A stretch of 64,000 nt of DNA. Origin: Echinarachnius parma. Lineage: Eukaryota > Echinodermata > Echinoidea > Clypeasteroida > Echinarachniidae. A program made the position numbers and the translations under genes. Of the stretch, positions 1-57,574 are shown one piece after another (the first letter of the stretch is position 1; the number at the start of each line of letters is the position of its first letter). The DNA lies in NCBI GenBank assembly GCA_037951105.1, contig JBAMJV010002931.1, forward strand, positions 62,001-126,000, written 5' to 3'. The notes beneath the pieces were generated by a model, which saw only the letters and a list, made by a program, of their open reading frames with translations, had not been told where the DNA came from and searched no databases.

Positions 1-867
1 TTGGAGTTCAGAATAGTTGAATTATAGTTGGAAATGAAATAAACAACAAAAACAATAAAATACATAAGTAAAAAAAAACAAAGAAATACATACAAAATTA
101 TAAAAACAATAGAAAACATAAGGAGGAACCTGGCTCTTCCAAACTTTTTTTTCGTATTATTATTCCAAATGCTCTAAAGAAAATATGTAGTGAAAACCAG
201 AGTTTAATTATGAAGAATATATGATTTATGGCTAAAAATATGAATTTTATGACCTTATTTGCATAAATTACCATATGCAAATGAATGAATTTTTCAAAAA
301 ATTAAAATTACTATTGTATTCTATACACGTCACTTATCATGCGTGCAAATTTTCACGGCGATCTTAAGGGGGGGGGGGGGGGGCATAATGCCCCCCCCCC
401 CCCCCCCCCCCCCCAGGCGTAGGAAGACCTCAAATAGCCCGGCCTTTTTAGGGTTAACCTAATCATTTAGTTCAGACATCTGTATTATTCCTTGTCAGAA
501 TCCATTGTCGGAGTCCACAAAACTGACTGAGAACTCTTGTTGTTCTCATGTACCTCGTTGTATTTGTATTACGAAAAGAAGCATGGTACAGGTTGTTTGT
601 TCTTCAAAATTTCTCTTTCTTAGATACGTATAATTGGAATTTTTGGATCTTAAAGTGTAGGGGAGATTTTAAGCCGTTTACAAAGGCAGTGCAATGAGTA
701 AGCGAATATAATTTTGCATGTTCGCTCATTTCCATGACATTAATTTACCATGTAATTTCCACACATTACTCAGTGGACATATCAGGTCATGGAAATACAC
801 ATTTATACCCTTCGTATGTTTTTGCACATGTCAAAAAGAAACTAGATCAATTTTACCGATTTCTTCC
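1..867. other. Intron or 5' flank without recognised exon
   Basis: AT-rich sequence with a poly-G/poly-C hairpin at 368-414. No reading frame with domain character is seen. It should be intronic to the SVEP1-like gene if a start exon lies upstream. Confidence 0.4.
368..414. repeat. Poly-G/poly-C hairpin
   Basis: A run of 16 G is followed after seven bases by 24 C, able to fold on itself or form quadruplex/i-motif structures. Similar paired tracts occur at 34521-34602 and 52801-52866. Confidence 0.85.
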
Positions 868-874
868 TCTATAG

Positions 875-46081
<45,207 letters not shown>

Positions 46082-46109
46082 TATAAGTGGGTAGAGTGTG
46101 GTTGGGGTA

Positions 46110-47092
46110 ACCTCGCTATTTATAAGGACCGCTATTCATAGTGTGTTAATCCACTATACTGACGGACCGCTCATATAACTCAAAAGGGATCGTTATCCAA
46201 AAGGGCATAAGGACCGTTATTCATAAAGTGAGATAAGGGTCGCTATTCATAATTAACATTGAGGGTCTCTACTCATAAGGACCGAATCAAGAAAGGGATC
46301 GATATTCATAATGTGAGAAGAGGGTCGCTATTCATCAAACGAAATGAGGGTCGCTATTCATAATACGAAATGAGGGTCGCAATTCATAATGAAATAAGAG
46401 GGTCGCTATTCATAATACGAAATGAAATTCGCTATTCATAATTCGAAATGAGGATCATTATACATAGAATGATAACAATGTCGCTACTTTATTGATCCTA
46501 ATGACCCATAAGATTTACGTGACCCCCCCCCCCCCCCCCTCCCCACAAAAAGTTGTCCGACCACGCTACGCCATTGGGCCGAGTGGTGTAGCGTGGTCCG
46601 AACTGAACCGGGAGGGGGGGGGGGGGGGGGAGAGGGGGCTCACATAAATGATTGGGGCACACTTTTTCTTTATTTGTTAAGAAATTTATGTTTTCTAATG
46701 TTATGGCAAATTATTCAGGGGGAAGGGGGCACGTGCCTCCCGCGTCCCCACCCCCGGGTCAAATATTATGGATCATGTGATTAGGATCAATAAAATAGCG
46801 AAATGTTAATAATTTTATGAAAAGCGACCCTCAATTCGTATTTTGAATAGCGACCCTCTTCTCGTATAATGAATAACGACCCTCATTTTGTAATATGAAT
46901 TGTGACCCTCTTCTCATATATTTTTAATAGCGACCCTCACTTGGTATTATGAATAGCGACCCTCTTCTCATATTATGAATAGCGATCCTCATTGCGTGTT
47001 ATGCATAGCGACCCTCTTCTCATATTATAAATAGTGGTCCTTATGGATAGTGGTCCTTATAAATAGCGGTCTTTATGAATAGCGAGCAGACT
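46110..47092. mobile_element. Foldback element with GGGTCGCTATTCAT repeats
   Basis: The left arm holds units of GAGGGTCGCTATTCATAAT, and the right arm their reverse complement, GAATAGCGACCCTC. The loop contains poly-C, a palindrome around ACCACGCTACGCC and poly-G. It starts about 30 bases after the last exon of the SVEP1-like gene. Confidence 0.87.
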
Positions 47093-47164
47093 CTGTGTAG
47101 TTAGGGGTAGGGGAAATGATAGGATGAAATATATTAAGACACTTCGTCCCTGGCGTTAACATAT

Positions 47165-49663
47165 GGGCAATTCCACGCCAAAGTGGACATTTGACCAAAA
47201 ATTTTACAAGCATTTTTATGATACAAATTTGGTATCAAATCAAAGCTTAAATTCTATATTTTTTTAATTCAATGAGAAAATTTTAGTTTTACATAATTTT
47301 AGTTGTTTTTTTATAATAACTTTATAACCATAATTGAACCCCACAAATTTGACATTTTTGTGAAAAAGTGTTTTGATCCTGTGTTTGTTTTATATTTCCC
47401 CAGTTAAGCCTAAAACACATTATTCTGACTCCTGAGATATGACCATTTTGTAAAATAGTAAATTTGTATGATTAATTTGATTTGTTATGCTTCAATGACT
47501 TCTTATTTTCAGCCTATGAAAATGTCCTTCCGTTACCGAAAAATCAATATTTTTAATTTTGTGGCTCACATACTTGTTAGAGAGCAGACCAATCTTCAGT
47601 GCAAAGCAAGTTCAAGTAGGCCTTCCCATTGCTAACAATTGTATTACTCATTGTTTCTTCGTTAATTAATAAATAACAAAAGAAAATGTCCTTCCGTTAC
47701 CATACAATGGTAACAGATGGACAAGGTACCTCATATTACATATTATGACAACATTTATGTTCAAAAATTGGTCTCTCATATATGAAAACCCAAAATAATG
47801 AGACAATACCTACAATGGCCAGCTATCAGTGGCGTAGCGTGGTCAGACTAGTAATTTTCTGTGTTTCAACCAATCAGATTTGTGCATTTAGAACATTTGA
47901 TCTGGCTCACAATTGATTTTATCTCTTTCTGCAACAGGGCCCTTGTACCATGATGCCATTTGTCTGGATTTCTATTGTATGGGGATTAGTAGGTCTATTT
48001 AACTGTGGTGAGCCAGGGTGTGAATAGGCTCTGATCATGACTTTGAATAGGTCTTTTTTTTACACAATACACCCCTATATAATTCTTGGACATGGGTGTA
48101 GGTCTAAAATAATTAAATTTTACATGAAATTTGCAAACTAAAAACAAGGCTGTAGAAAAAGCAATAAATAACATATCTCCAATTCTTTCATATATTGTAG
48201 AAATTATATCAAGCCAAGATTTAAGCAAACAAATTTCTCAACATTATTTGATCCACGAGGTAAAACGGAAGGTCAAAATCTAAGGTCAAAGGTTATCGTA
48301 TCCAAACTCGCTCATGCATGAACACAAATGGCATAAATGGATTGCACATAACATCCCCAGTCCAATGACACCTTTACAAAATAAATTGACCCAACGGTTA
48401 ATGGACAATGGCCATTTGAAAAATGGTGCCCACGCCCATTTCTTACAAAACTCCCCCATAAGAATCGACCATAGCGCCAAAACCATTGGGCGGATTGGGC
48501 TAAAACTTAAATATTTGCGCTTTTAAAGGTTGAAATATCATACATACCAAATATTAGCAAATTTGAAGGGGGCTGCGATGAAAATTTTCTATTTTTTTAA
48601 AGGTGATTTGACATGGAATGACCCTACTGTGTCATATCATACATTATAGTCCATTATGTCCTTCCGTTACCGAACATTGGTCCGCTTTGTGTGAAATAAC
48701 TCAAATATCTGCGGACAAATTTTAATCAAAGAACAAGTAAATTCTTCTTAACCCTTCAGAGAATGAAATGTGTACCCTTAAAATATTTTGTATTATTTAA
48801 TATCACAGAGTTTTAGTTAAAACTGATTTGATAACAAAACCTTTTCCATTTTAGTGTCCTTCCGTTACCGACCTCATTTGTATGCATATTCAATAATGTG
48901 CGGAGATAAAAAAAATTAAAAAAATTATGGGACCTTAAAACTGTATGTTTTGGAAGTATTGTTATCAAAATAGACGGTTCTAACAACACAAGTATTTAAA
49001 AATGTCTTTCTTAAAGTTGACAATTTGTGTCTGAGTGTCCTTCCGTTACCATGGACTGACCATGAATAAGAGCCATTGGAGCATGAAATATAGTAAGAAA
49101 AAAAAAGAAATGTAAATGCTTGTGATGTCCATATGCTATCTATGATACAAACTCATTTTAGACCACAAAAGAGATGTTTCCTTCTCATAAATGGTCTTTA
49201 AATTTCAAAATTAATTTTATTGTACAATTCCAATAGACTTTTCAGAGGTCCTTCCGTTACCGTCCTTCCGTTACCGAACACTGGAGTAATTAATTTCGCA
49301 TAATTAATATACCAACGTAGATATTTTTCTTAAAAGGTGGTGTTATACTCTGTGAACATAAGGAAATTGACTAGTAGCCAACTTAACATGATAAACCTCG
49401 TAACTTCACAGAGATTGGGTCATAACTAAAAAACTTGAAAATCCATGTCCATTTTGCCGTCCTTCCGTTACCGGCCTCATTAGTGTCCATATCTAATTTA
49501 CATAATGCGGTCAAAATTTTAGAAATAGTGGAAATCAAAGGTGTCCCAACAAGGATCAAAGACATGCCATTTAGAATAAAAAATCAAAAGCAGGATCCTG
49601 GAATTATTTGATTGAAGTTCCCAAATTGTGTCTGAATGTCCTTCCGTTACCGTGGAATTGCCC
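47165..49663. mobile_element. 2.5-kb element with GGGCAATTCC ends and word repeats
   Basis: A perfect 13-bp terminal inverted repeat GGGCAATTCCACG lies at 47165-47177 and 49651-49663. Inside are nine direct copies of GTCCTTCCGTTACC, at about 47524, 47688, 48658, 48856, 49037, 49248, 49262, 49459 and 49638. No transposase is visible. Another inverse-type end (GACATGGAATGACCC) lies near 48611, so it may be composite. Confidence 0.8.
47851..47943. mobile_element. Half copy of GGCCCTGTTGCAG MITE
   Basis: Contains TTCAACCAATCAGATTTG and ends CTCTTTCTGCAACAGGGCC, similar to one half of the element at 37874-38037. Confidence 0.75.
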
Positions 49664-49698
49664 TGTAGTTGTCCAGGAAACTACACAAAATATAACCG

Positions 49699-50646
49699 TT
49701 AAGGCCCAAGTCCCATACTGACGATTTTCACGGCGAATCGCAACGATTTGACATTCGTCGAGAAAATCGCTTAGGTCGTGTTGCATCGTGTTACATCGTA
49801 CCGGTTCTTCCCCCAAAACCGTTGCGCATCGCGAGGAAAATCGTGAAAGCGGAGCCAAAATCGCCGTCTTTAACTGTTCAAAACAATCGCCACGCCACGA
49901 CGATTTTCACCAAAAATTGTTGTATTTACCGTTGCATATTCGTGTCAAGTCGTTACACATCGTTGCAATTCGTTGCGACTCGTATCGCTTCGTTGTGAAG
50001 ATCGCCGCTTTCCGTTTTTGAACTGACCATAGGCGTAAAGACTTACGTAATACCTATTCATCACGAGAGGGGAGGGGTGAATCAATAGATCATCCCCTGT
50101 TGAATTGTATTAATGACAGATCACGCCCATGAAACTGACTCAAACAAGTCCGATTGTTCATATGGTGCACTGCTCTATTGTTCCATAAAAAGAATGAAAG
50201 GAAATCGTCGCGACATGGCGATAGTTTTGAACAGTCCCAAAACATTCGTTGTGCTAACACGATTCATGGCGTTCTTCGCGATGCGCAACGGTTCGCAGAA
50301 CAAATTACAACGACTCGCAACGAACTACAACGACTCGCGACGACTCAAGCGATTTTCTCCACGAATGATAATTCGTTGCGAGGCGCCGCAAAAATCGCCA
50401 CTATGGGACTACAACTTTTTTCTGCCACGATTTTTCTACCGCAATGGTTAAAGACAAAAGAAGGACCGAGCTGACTCGTCGAACAACGACGAAGAACGAA
50501 TATTCGTCTTGAGTCGCCGTACAATTCTTCCCAATTCGTTGTTAAATCGTGGCTAAATCGAGTCGATTCGTTCTAGTAAATCGTTGCGAGTCGTTGCGAG
50601 TCGTTGCGAGTCGCCGTGGAAATCGTCAGTATGGGACTAGGCCTTT
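49699..50646. mobile_element. 950-bp inverted-repeat element
   Basis: Left TTAAGGCCCAAGTCCCATAC and right GTATGGGACTAGGCCTTTAC are inverse copies, with ACTGACGATTTTCACGGCG continued inside. It holds TCGTTGCGAG tandem units near 50580-50620. It ends 44 bases before the first SULT-1 exon. Confidence 0.82.
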
Positions 50647-50690
50647 ACTTATTCAAAATGTATATGTTTTGTTTATAACACTGCATTCAG

Positions 50691-52075
50691 CATTGCTATA
50701 TGGTCGATGGCAGGAACAAGTCAAGGCGTTCTGGAAGATCAGGGATGAGAGGAAACGTACTTTTCTGTACCTACGAAGACATGAAAAAGGTATTTTAAAA
50801 ATCTATTCAATTATTTATTTAGTCATCTTACTATCAATTTATGTATGTATTCCTTTATTAATTTATTCGTCAATGATATGGCTCTTTCTTGGTTTGCAGT
50901 TGAATTAAGTTATAATAAAAGAATGATTTGTATATTACTTGTCAATCTTCATTCTTCTATTTGTATACTTCATTCGTTGCAGGTAAATTCAACTTATGAA
51001 ATATATTTGGAACTGCTGAAGAAAATCCGCCGAATCATGGAATGTCTCACCAGTCACCAGAAATACGGAAGACGAAATCCAAACTCATCGCAATTTGTGC
51101 ATTTTTATAAGCCCCGATAATAAAGGTGTAAATGAGGATTTTTAAAGTTACATATTACATGTAGGTGTACTAGTAATCTATTTAGAATTCGTTGATAATG
51201 TTAAGAATGGTCATTATACCGTGTTTAAAACGTATTAATTGTCCACAGGAACCGCTAAAGAACGTCCGACGAGTAGCGGAGTTCCTCAACGCGTCACTGA
51301 GTGAAGAAGAAATCGACAAGGTCGTCGAACACAGCTCCTTCTCCGGTATGATGACGTCATTCCAGAAGGTCGTAGATGGTGGGGACAATATTGCTGTAGC
51401 GGGCGAGGTTTTTACATTCATGAACAAAGGTAACGTTACATAATGATACGCACTGCTGTGGTATATAACAAAAAAACATCCTGTATAATGCTTAGGTCAC
51501 AAATGCTCCGATTTGGGATACGGCGCCCGCCGTATATACGATGCCACTTTTAGGTGAAATCTTGCCGGAATCTTGCGGCACCCGAAAGGGTGCCGTGGCT
51601 ATCTTGCGGTCGCCGTTGCATTTTTCCTCGCCGTACGATGTCAACAAATAATTGTTTAACGCGGAGTTAAAAAAGAAATGCATTGTACGATTTTTTACTT
51701 GCCGTAAGCCCGTAGACACGCCGTAGAGAGCATCGCACGGGCACCGCACGGGCACAGCACGGACACCGCAGCTTTTTTTCTCGAATATCGTACGATTTTG
51801 AGACTGAATATTTGGCCATTTGGCAAAGGGGAGAACCGATTAAAAATGCCATTTTTTGCTCGAATTTTAATAAACAAGAGATAATATGACGTGTAGTTTA
51901 TAACGATTTCTATTTCATTTATTACATTCATGTTCATCAATCTGCTTTCTATTCCTGCTGTCCAGGTCGGATCGGTGACTGGAAAAACCGATTCACGGTG
52001 GCTCAGAGCGAGATGTTCGATGCTTGGTATCAGAAGGAAATGGAGGATTCCGACATCAACCTTCAATTCGAATAA
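50691..52075 (+). pseudogene. SULT-1: cytosolic sulfotransferase 3' part, frameshifted
   Basis: Three exons encode the C-terminal third of a PAPS-dependent cytosolic sulfotransferase, which transfers sulfate to small hydroxy or amino compounds. Exon 50691-50789 reads YGRWQEQVKAFWKIRD and then, after an extra base near 50771, YEDMKK. Exon 51249-51429 reads EPLKNVRRVAEFLNASLSEE, VVEHSSF and FMNKG. Exon 51966-52075 reads GDWKNRFTVAQSEMFDAWY and ends LQFE-stop at 52073-52075. G-x-W-x-x-x-V, Y-E-D-M-K-K and G-D-W-K-N-x-F-T are family hallmarks. Splice phases agree (0, then 1). The stop overlaps an AATAAA at 52071. No PKSGTTW or RNPKD exons are found upstream, where transposon-like sequence fills 47165-50646. 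A truncated duplicate or pseudogene is most likely; a sequencing error at the frameshift is possible. Confidence 0.8.
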
Positions 52076-52127
52076 ACTTCTGGGATTATATATTGAAATA
52101 AGTTACAATATATCAATGTCATTCAAA

Positions 52128-52670
52128 TTAAAGGGGTAGTTTAGTATTGGTAGAGAGGGCGCTGCACATCACAATTCTTTTGTGAGATAATGAAAAACTG
52201 AGTGTCGAATGTGAGAGAACATGCAATTTTAATGGCAGAATAAACTTTATTTGGTCAAAATCGGTCCAGAAATGGCTGAAATATCAATAAATATATTTGA
52301 TCTTATAATTATTTGGTGCCCAAATAATTAGATGATTTTTTCAAAAAATGTAAAAAATGCTAACACTTTTTCAAAAATTTTCAAAAGCGTTTTTTAAATA
52401 GTTGTTGATTATCTATCTACTTAATCATTATTTCAATAGGACATCACATGCATTATTTTGTATGAAAAATGGTTGAAACCAATGCCTTTTTAGAAAGCGC
52501 CCTCTTGTGTTTTAATGGCTCTTTTTGAATGATAACAGGCTTTTTACTTAGTCGTTTGTAATTTTGTATACCTTTCGAGCATGGTGAAGTAATAACTATT
52601 AGTTTATAATGTTACTGTCCAGGTTTGGATACTAAAGTTCAGCCTTACCAAAACTGTACTACCCCTTTAA
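52128..52670. mobile_element. MITE family A, copy 9 (full)
   Basis: Starts TTAAAGGGGTAGTTTAG and ends CTGTACTACCCCTTTAA. It lies 52 bases after the SULT-1 stop codon, in or near its 3' UTR. Confidence 0.87.
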
Positions 52671-52800
52671 GTAATTAAGCCACGTTTTTCGACTTGAACA
52701 CAATTGATTTAGGGGCTTTTGAATTTGAGCTATTCAAAGCCCCTAAATCGAAATTACCAATTGCAAGCAAAATACATAAACAAAGACAAAAACCTGAGGT

Positions 52801-52866
52801 GGGGGGGGGGGGGGGGGGGGGGGGCTCGGTCTCAGGACCCCCCCCCCCCCCCCCCCCCCCCCCCCC
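52801..52866. repeat. Poly-G then poly-C tract
   Basis: About 24 G, 14 bases, about 28 C. Likely an unstable hairpin. Confidence 0.85.
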
Positions 52867-52955
52867 ACGCTATACACCAGTGACTAAAATGGCTGCAGTG
52901 GAAATGAAACATCGTTTTTTATGATAAAATGTTATATATGAGGCGCGTATAATAC

Positions 52956-53597
52956 CACTGGGCTCAAAAAGAAACTTATAATTTTTCACATGATCATATT
53001 TTAAAATCCTGTCATCAAAATTAACCAAATGACACACAGGATTACTTAAATACTCTGCTCTAAAACACATGTCAGTAACTAAGCAGTTGTCCACTTGACA
53101 CAACCGCAAAAAGCATTGACATGGAACAACTTCCGGGACCACAATGTCACAGTATAAGGGACAATCCGCCTGTTAATGCACACGCTCAGCGCAGCTCTAC
53201 AGGAAGAGAGGAACGATCTCCCAAGCCTGTATCAGAGCCTGGTGGACAGCATGCCGTAGCAGATGACCTGAATGATTCCAAGCACATGGTGGACACACCC
53301 ACTATTGATTTCTGTGTTTGGGTAACTGACATTACCTTCATTTCAATTTGTCTTGACTTCCTCACCTGCCTTAAACTCTATTGCCGAAATGTTCAGGCTG
53401 TGACATGTGATACAGGTAACGGATCCATGCCAGCGGCCTTTTCAGTTCTGTCAGTAAGGTAACCTCATGGATATTGACAATTAGTCAATGGAGTAGGGTA
53501 TTTAAGTAATCCCGTGTGTCATTTTGGTTAATTCTGATGGACAGATTTTCAAGATATGACCATGTGAAAAGTTATAAGTTTCTTTTTGAGCCCAGTG
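52956..53597. mobile_element. Tc1/mariner-like element remnant, 640 bp
   Basis: Imperfect inverted ends of more than 100 bases, left CACTGGGCTCAAAAAGAAAC and right its inverse. Short pieces inside resemble a Tc1-type transposase C-terminus in broken frames (LQEERNDL, SLYQSLVDSMP). TA flank is plausible on both sides. Family assignment is tentative. Confidence 0.6.
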
Positions 53598-53957
53598 TAG
53601 ATGCACTTTAATCTCGAAGATCTGTAATCGCAAACTTCCGTGAGAGACATTAATTTTACGTATATAACACTAATTAGGTACATTTATATACGGTATATGC
53701 ATGGTAATCGCATCCGCTAAAAATAAGATGTTAGTTTTAAAGCAAAAACCATAGTTTAGCTTTAGGTAACCAGGTGTTTTAGTTGTCATCTTTTATTTTT
53801 CCTATATAAGAGCATTTTTAATTGGCTGTACCGTTGAGGAAATAACGTTTATGATATTCTCTAGCATGTTCAGAGTTTCAGACAATCGGACCCCTTCATC
53901 GTATTTCGTTTTCGTAAATGATGTTCACAAGCCAAATATTTAATGTACCTTGGTTAT

Positions 53958-54812
53958 GGCCCGGTCACATCTGACCGGATTGAGTAAACGTATGCAAACG
54001 AACAGCAAAATTGTCAAACCGTTTCGTCTCCGTTCGTATACGTTTCTTGTCCTTTTCTTGTTCGGTGAATACGTTCCTTGTACGGCGATGTCTGTTCTAT
54101 CCGTTTGAAAGTTGTGTGCATGCACAAACTTGAAACGGAACACCACCGAATACAGTCGTCCGCTGGTCGTACGTTTGTTGTACGCTGTGCATCCGTTTTG
54201 TTCGTTATCCGTTAGTTTCTCGGTCCACCGGACATCACGGATACGAACAGACAAGTACAGGACGAGAAACGTACGAGTTCCGAACAAAACGGATGCACAG
54301 CGCACAACAAAAGTACGACCAGCGGACGACTGTATTCGGCATTTCGGTGGTGTCCGTTTCAAGTTTTGTGCATGCACACAACTTTCAAACGGATAGAACA
54401 GACATCGCCGTACAAGGAACGTATTCACCGAACAAGAAAAAGGACAAGAAACGTATACGAACGGAGAGAAACGGAGACGAACGGATTGACAATTTTGCTG
54501 GTTCGTTTGGCATACGTTTTCGCAATCCCGTTCAGATATGACCGGGCTAATAAATACGTTCGAAGAACGTTTTTGTCAGTTTCTTATGCGTTCCACTTTC
54601 GTTTGACCGGTTCTTGTAAGATACTCGTACGGTGTTATCCGTTGCTCATACGGTGATGTCTGGTAATCGTGCGTTTTTGTACGTTAAATCCGTTTCATAT
54701 CCGTTCTTCGAGCAACAATGGAGATTACGTTCGTAACCGAATGATTTTCTGTCACATATTTTCTATACGTTTGGCATACGTTTACGCAATCCGGTCAGAT
54801 GTGACCAGGCCT
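53958..54812. mobile_element. Palindromic element, 290-base arms
   Basis: A long palindrome 53958-54547 opens GGCCCGGTCACATCTGACC, and an extra right end at 54812 (GTCAGATGTGACCAGGCC) matches the same left end. Rich in CGTTCG/ACGGA words. No coding; the open frames here are shadows of the palindrome. Confidence 0.82.
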
Positions 54813-55074
54813 TGAAGCACAACCAAAGTGATTATATCAGAATTGTGATGGAACATGTCGATTTGCTTAATTGGTAAAAGGATAAAAATAGAAAGTAAAC
54901 GAGTCAGAGAACATTCAAGTGATTGTTTTTTCGTATATAATTAGAATTCTGTATCACTGTGAACTTTACAATTTCACAAACTTGATGTACGAAGTATCCT
55001 TGTGGTATAAATGGAATATTTTACTGAACTTGAAGATGCCTGCACAAGAATGACACTATGTCTTTAAAATGGTT

Positions 55075-55251
55075 AAATTACCTTATTTTATCTGGTGCTT
55101 TATAAGTATAGTCATTGGACCAATATTTTTAAGTATAATATTGTGCACCTTTAGCAAGTATTGCAGGGAGCCGTGGTATTTCAATCCATTTATATGCAGA
55201 CGATACTCAGTTGTATCTTCCCTTTTAATCCGCAGTGACCCAAATAGTTAA
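55075..55251 (+). pseudogene. LINE reverse-transcriptase fragment (YADDTQLY)
   Basis: One frame shows IVIGPIFLSIILCTF, like the RT block G-P-I-L-F-S-I-Y. A neighbouring frame (from about 55185) reads HLYADDTQLYLPF then stop. The two pieces are out of frame with each other by an indel, so the fragment is dead. CR1/L2-type LINE. Confidence 0.8.
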
Positions 55252-55465
55252 CTATTAGCCAAATGTCGACCCGAAGCTTGTATATCTGATATGGCATCTT
55301 AAGATCATTATACATTTACGATAAAGAGGTTATTTTATTTATACAAGTTAACAAATCTCGGTTATGAAATGTTCATATTTTTCCCTTTTTCAAATGAAAG
55401 ATAATGTGTTGTAGAGTTTCTTACTTTTTGTAAAGCCTTCCTCTTCAACATGAATGTATAGTATT

Positions 55466-55704
55466 ATCAGTGGCGGATCTAGGGGGGGGGGGTAGGGGGT
55501 TTAACCCCCCCCCCCCCCCTTGGGCTGCCAAGTGAAAATGTATCAGTGAAAAAAGTGAAACAAAAGTGAAAAAAAATCACTTACGGGGGTTCAAAATAGC
55601 ATCGTCATTGGGTCAAACCACCCCCCCCTTAGCAAAAAGCTAGATCGTCATTGGGTCAACCCCCCCCCCCACCCCCTTAGCAAAAAGCTAGATCCGCCCC
55701 TGAT
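55466..55704. mobile_element. MITE with poly-G/poly-C arms
   Basis: Left ATCAGTGGCGGATCTAG and right CTAGATCCGCCCCTGAT are inverse. Between are G and C runs and two copies of TTAGCAAAAAGCTAGATC. This type of GTGGCGGATC end is common in animal genomes. Confidence 0.8.
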
Positions 55705-55980
55705 TATGTTGAATTATTACTATCGTATGCTGCAGGTCCTCTGTGGAAAACGGTGTTTGAAACACTGCCACATCAACCCTACTGAAATAAAACGAATAAC
55801 TAACACTGATAAATAAATAATAAACTGTAATGCATTATCCCTTGCAAGATCCATTTTGTCAAATAAAGATAATTATTTGCTCAAAAGCTCAACTAATATC
55901 TCAATTTTCTCTTTTCTCCATAATAACGGAGGTAGTTTCGATAATGCTGTTCGTGTTTTACCAACTCGATTACATTTTTC

Positions 55981-56168
<188 letters not shown>

Positions 56169-56169
56169 G

Positions 56170-57570
56170 TTTGCTTGCCTGTTAGTGGAAAAGTTTATGA
56201 ACTCGATGAATACCCCCCCCCCCCCCTCCCTCCAACAAAAAATATTAAAAAAAAATAATTTTACTTCGAGGTGATATTCATAGAGCAAAGAGATTTTGCC
56301 ATCCAAACATAATCCATATTAACAAGACCCCCCATTCCACATCGGCAAATATCTTCAATCAAATGGAAGTTCGTTCGTTTATTCGTTCGTATCTCCTATG
56401 TATAAATATTTTTTTACATGTTTCGCTCAATGGCTGTATTGTTATGATGGCGATCTCGTTAACAAGGATCCGAATCGATGTAAAATATAATAGAACACTG
56501 ATATAATAATGCAGATCTTGCATATATTGATTACATGTACAGCGCATCAACTGACATTTGATTTAGAGGCCAATAATTGGCAATAGATATGTAAATAATA
56601 ATCATTCCTTCATAATCAAATATTTATTGTAACATTCTTGAAAATCGGAACGTTTTTAACATTTGTTGAGATATAGATTAAACACTTTTGAAAATCTCCT
56701 AATTACAGAGAATGAATCTCGGACAAAAGAAAAATTCACGCCAATTAGTTTCTCGATATATTTGTCCTACTATGATGGAATATTGAATAATTCACGACAT
56801 ACCAACAGAAATCCATGCATATTGGGCATATTCTTGCAAAAGAAGAGCACCTATATACCATTGCGTACTTGCACATGATTATATCCTCTCATTGGCTACT
56901 CAGTGCGACAAGATGCGCTCTGCGCAGGCGTATATTTCACATACATATACTGCAAACTTCACCCTTTTTTTTTATCTTCTCCACGAACATCGTCATTTAA
57001 AAATATACATTTCTTTCCATTTTCGCGCACACAAGCAAAAATGACTCAGAACCCGTTTTCGCGAAATTGTGAGTTCAACGATATCATGTGTACGCACGGC
57101 AAAATGTGATGTGCTACCTTCACCGGGGATATGGGAGATCCAGATGGTTCGCATGCCAGCACAAAACCAATATAGATATTAAATCGAGTAATTAATGTTA
57201 TTACATTGTGTGAACTTTACGGGGTAATAATGATAATGTTTATCGTGCATGAAAAGCGCTGGCGTGGCTCAGTACAGTATGTACATTGTGTACAGCAGCG
57301 ACGTATTAGAAGTTTACACAAACATTACATAGCTGTGGAAGAAATTGTTTTTCGTCATGTTCTTACTGCGTGCGAGCTCCTGTATTACACCCCATACAAC
57401 CCGAACATAGAGATCATCAAATCAACCTGTCCTTTTTACATTTCAATTAAAAATACTACGACAAGAAAACAATCCGCATGCAATTTAGAGCAGAGGTAGT
57501 GCGTTAATTCGATCAGAATCGGATTCAAGATATTAGCAGGTTTCTGCAGGACCAATACTTCCCGCGTGAT
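56170..57570. other. Intergenic, nothing recognised
   Basis: AT-rich DNA with a short poly-C near 56213. No coding exon or element end found. Confidence 0.4.
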
Positions 57571-57574
57571 TGTG

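Noticed and set aside
46125-46500. Possible CRISPR-like spacing of GGGTCGCTATTCAT
   Set aside because: Spacers are themselves similar (AATACGAAATGA) and the array is mirrored at 46790-47090.
49604-50474. Open frames rich in Arg/Asn
   Set aside because: They lie wholly inside the inverted-repeat element 49699-50646 and mirror each other.
50845-51120. Possible exon between SULT-1 exons (frame with NSTYEIYLELLKKIRR)
   Set aside because: The flanking SULT exons join directly in phase 0 to give YEDMKK-EPLKN, as in the family; an exon here would break the domain.
53940-54656. Several open frames of 80-160 codons
   Set aside because: They are shadows of the palindrome, present on both strands, with no known domain.
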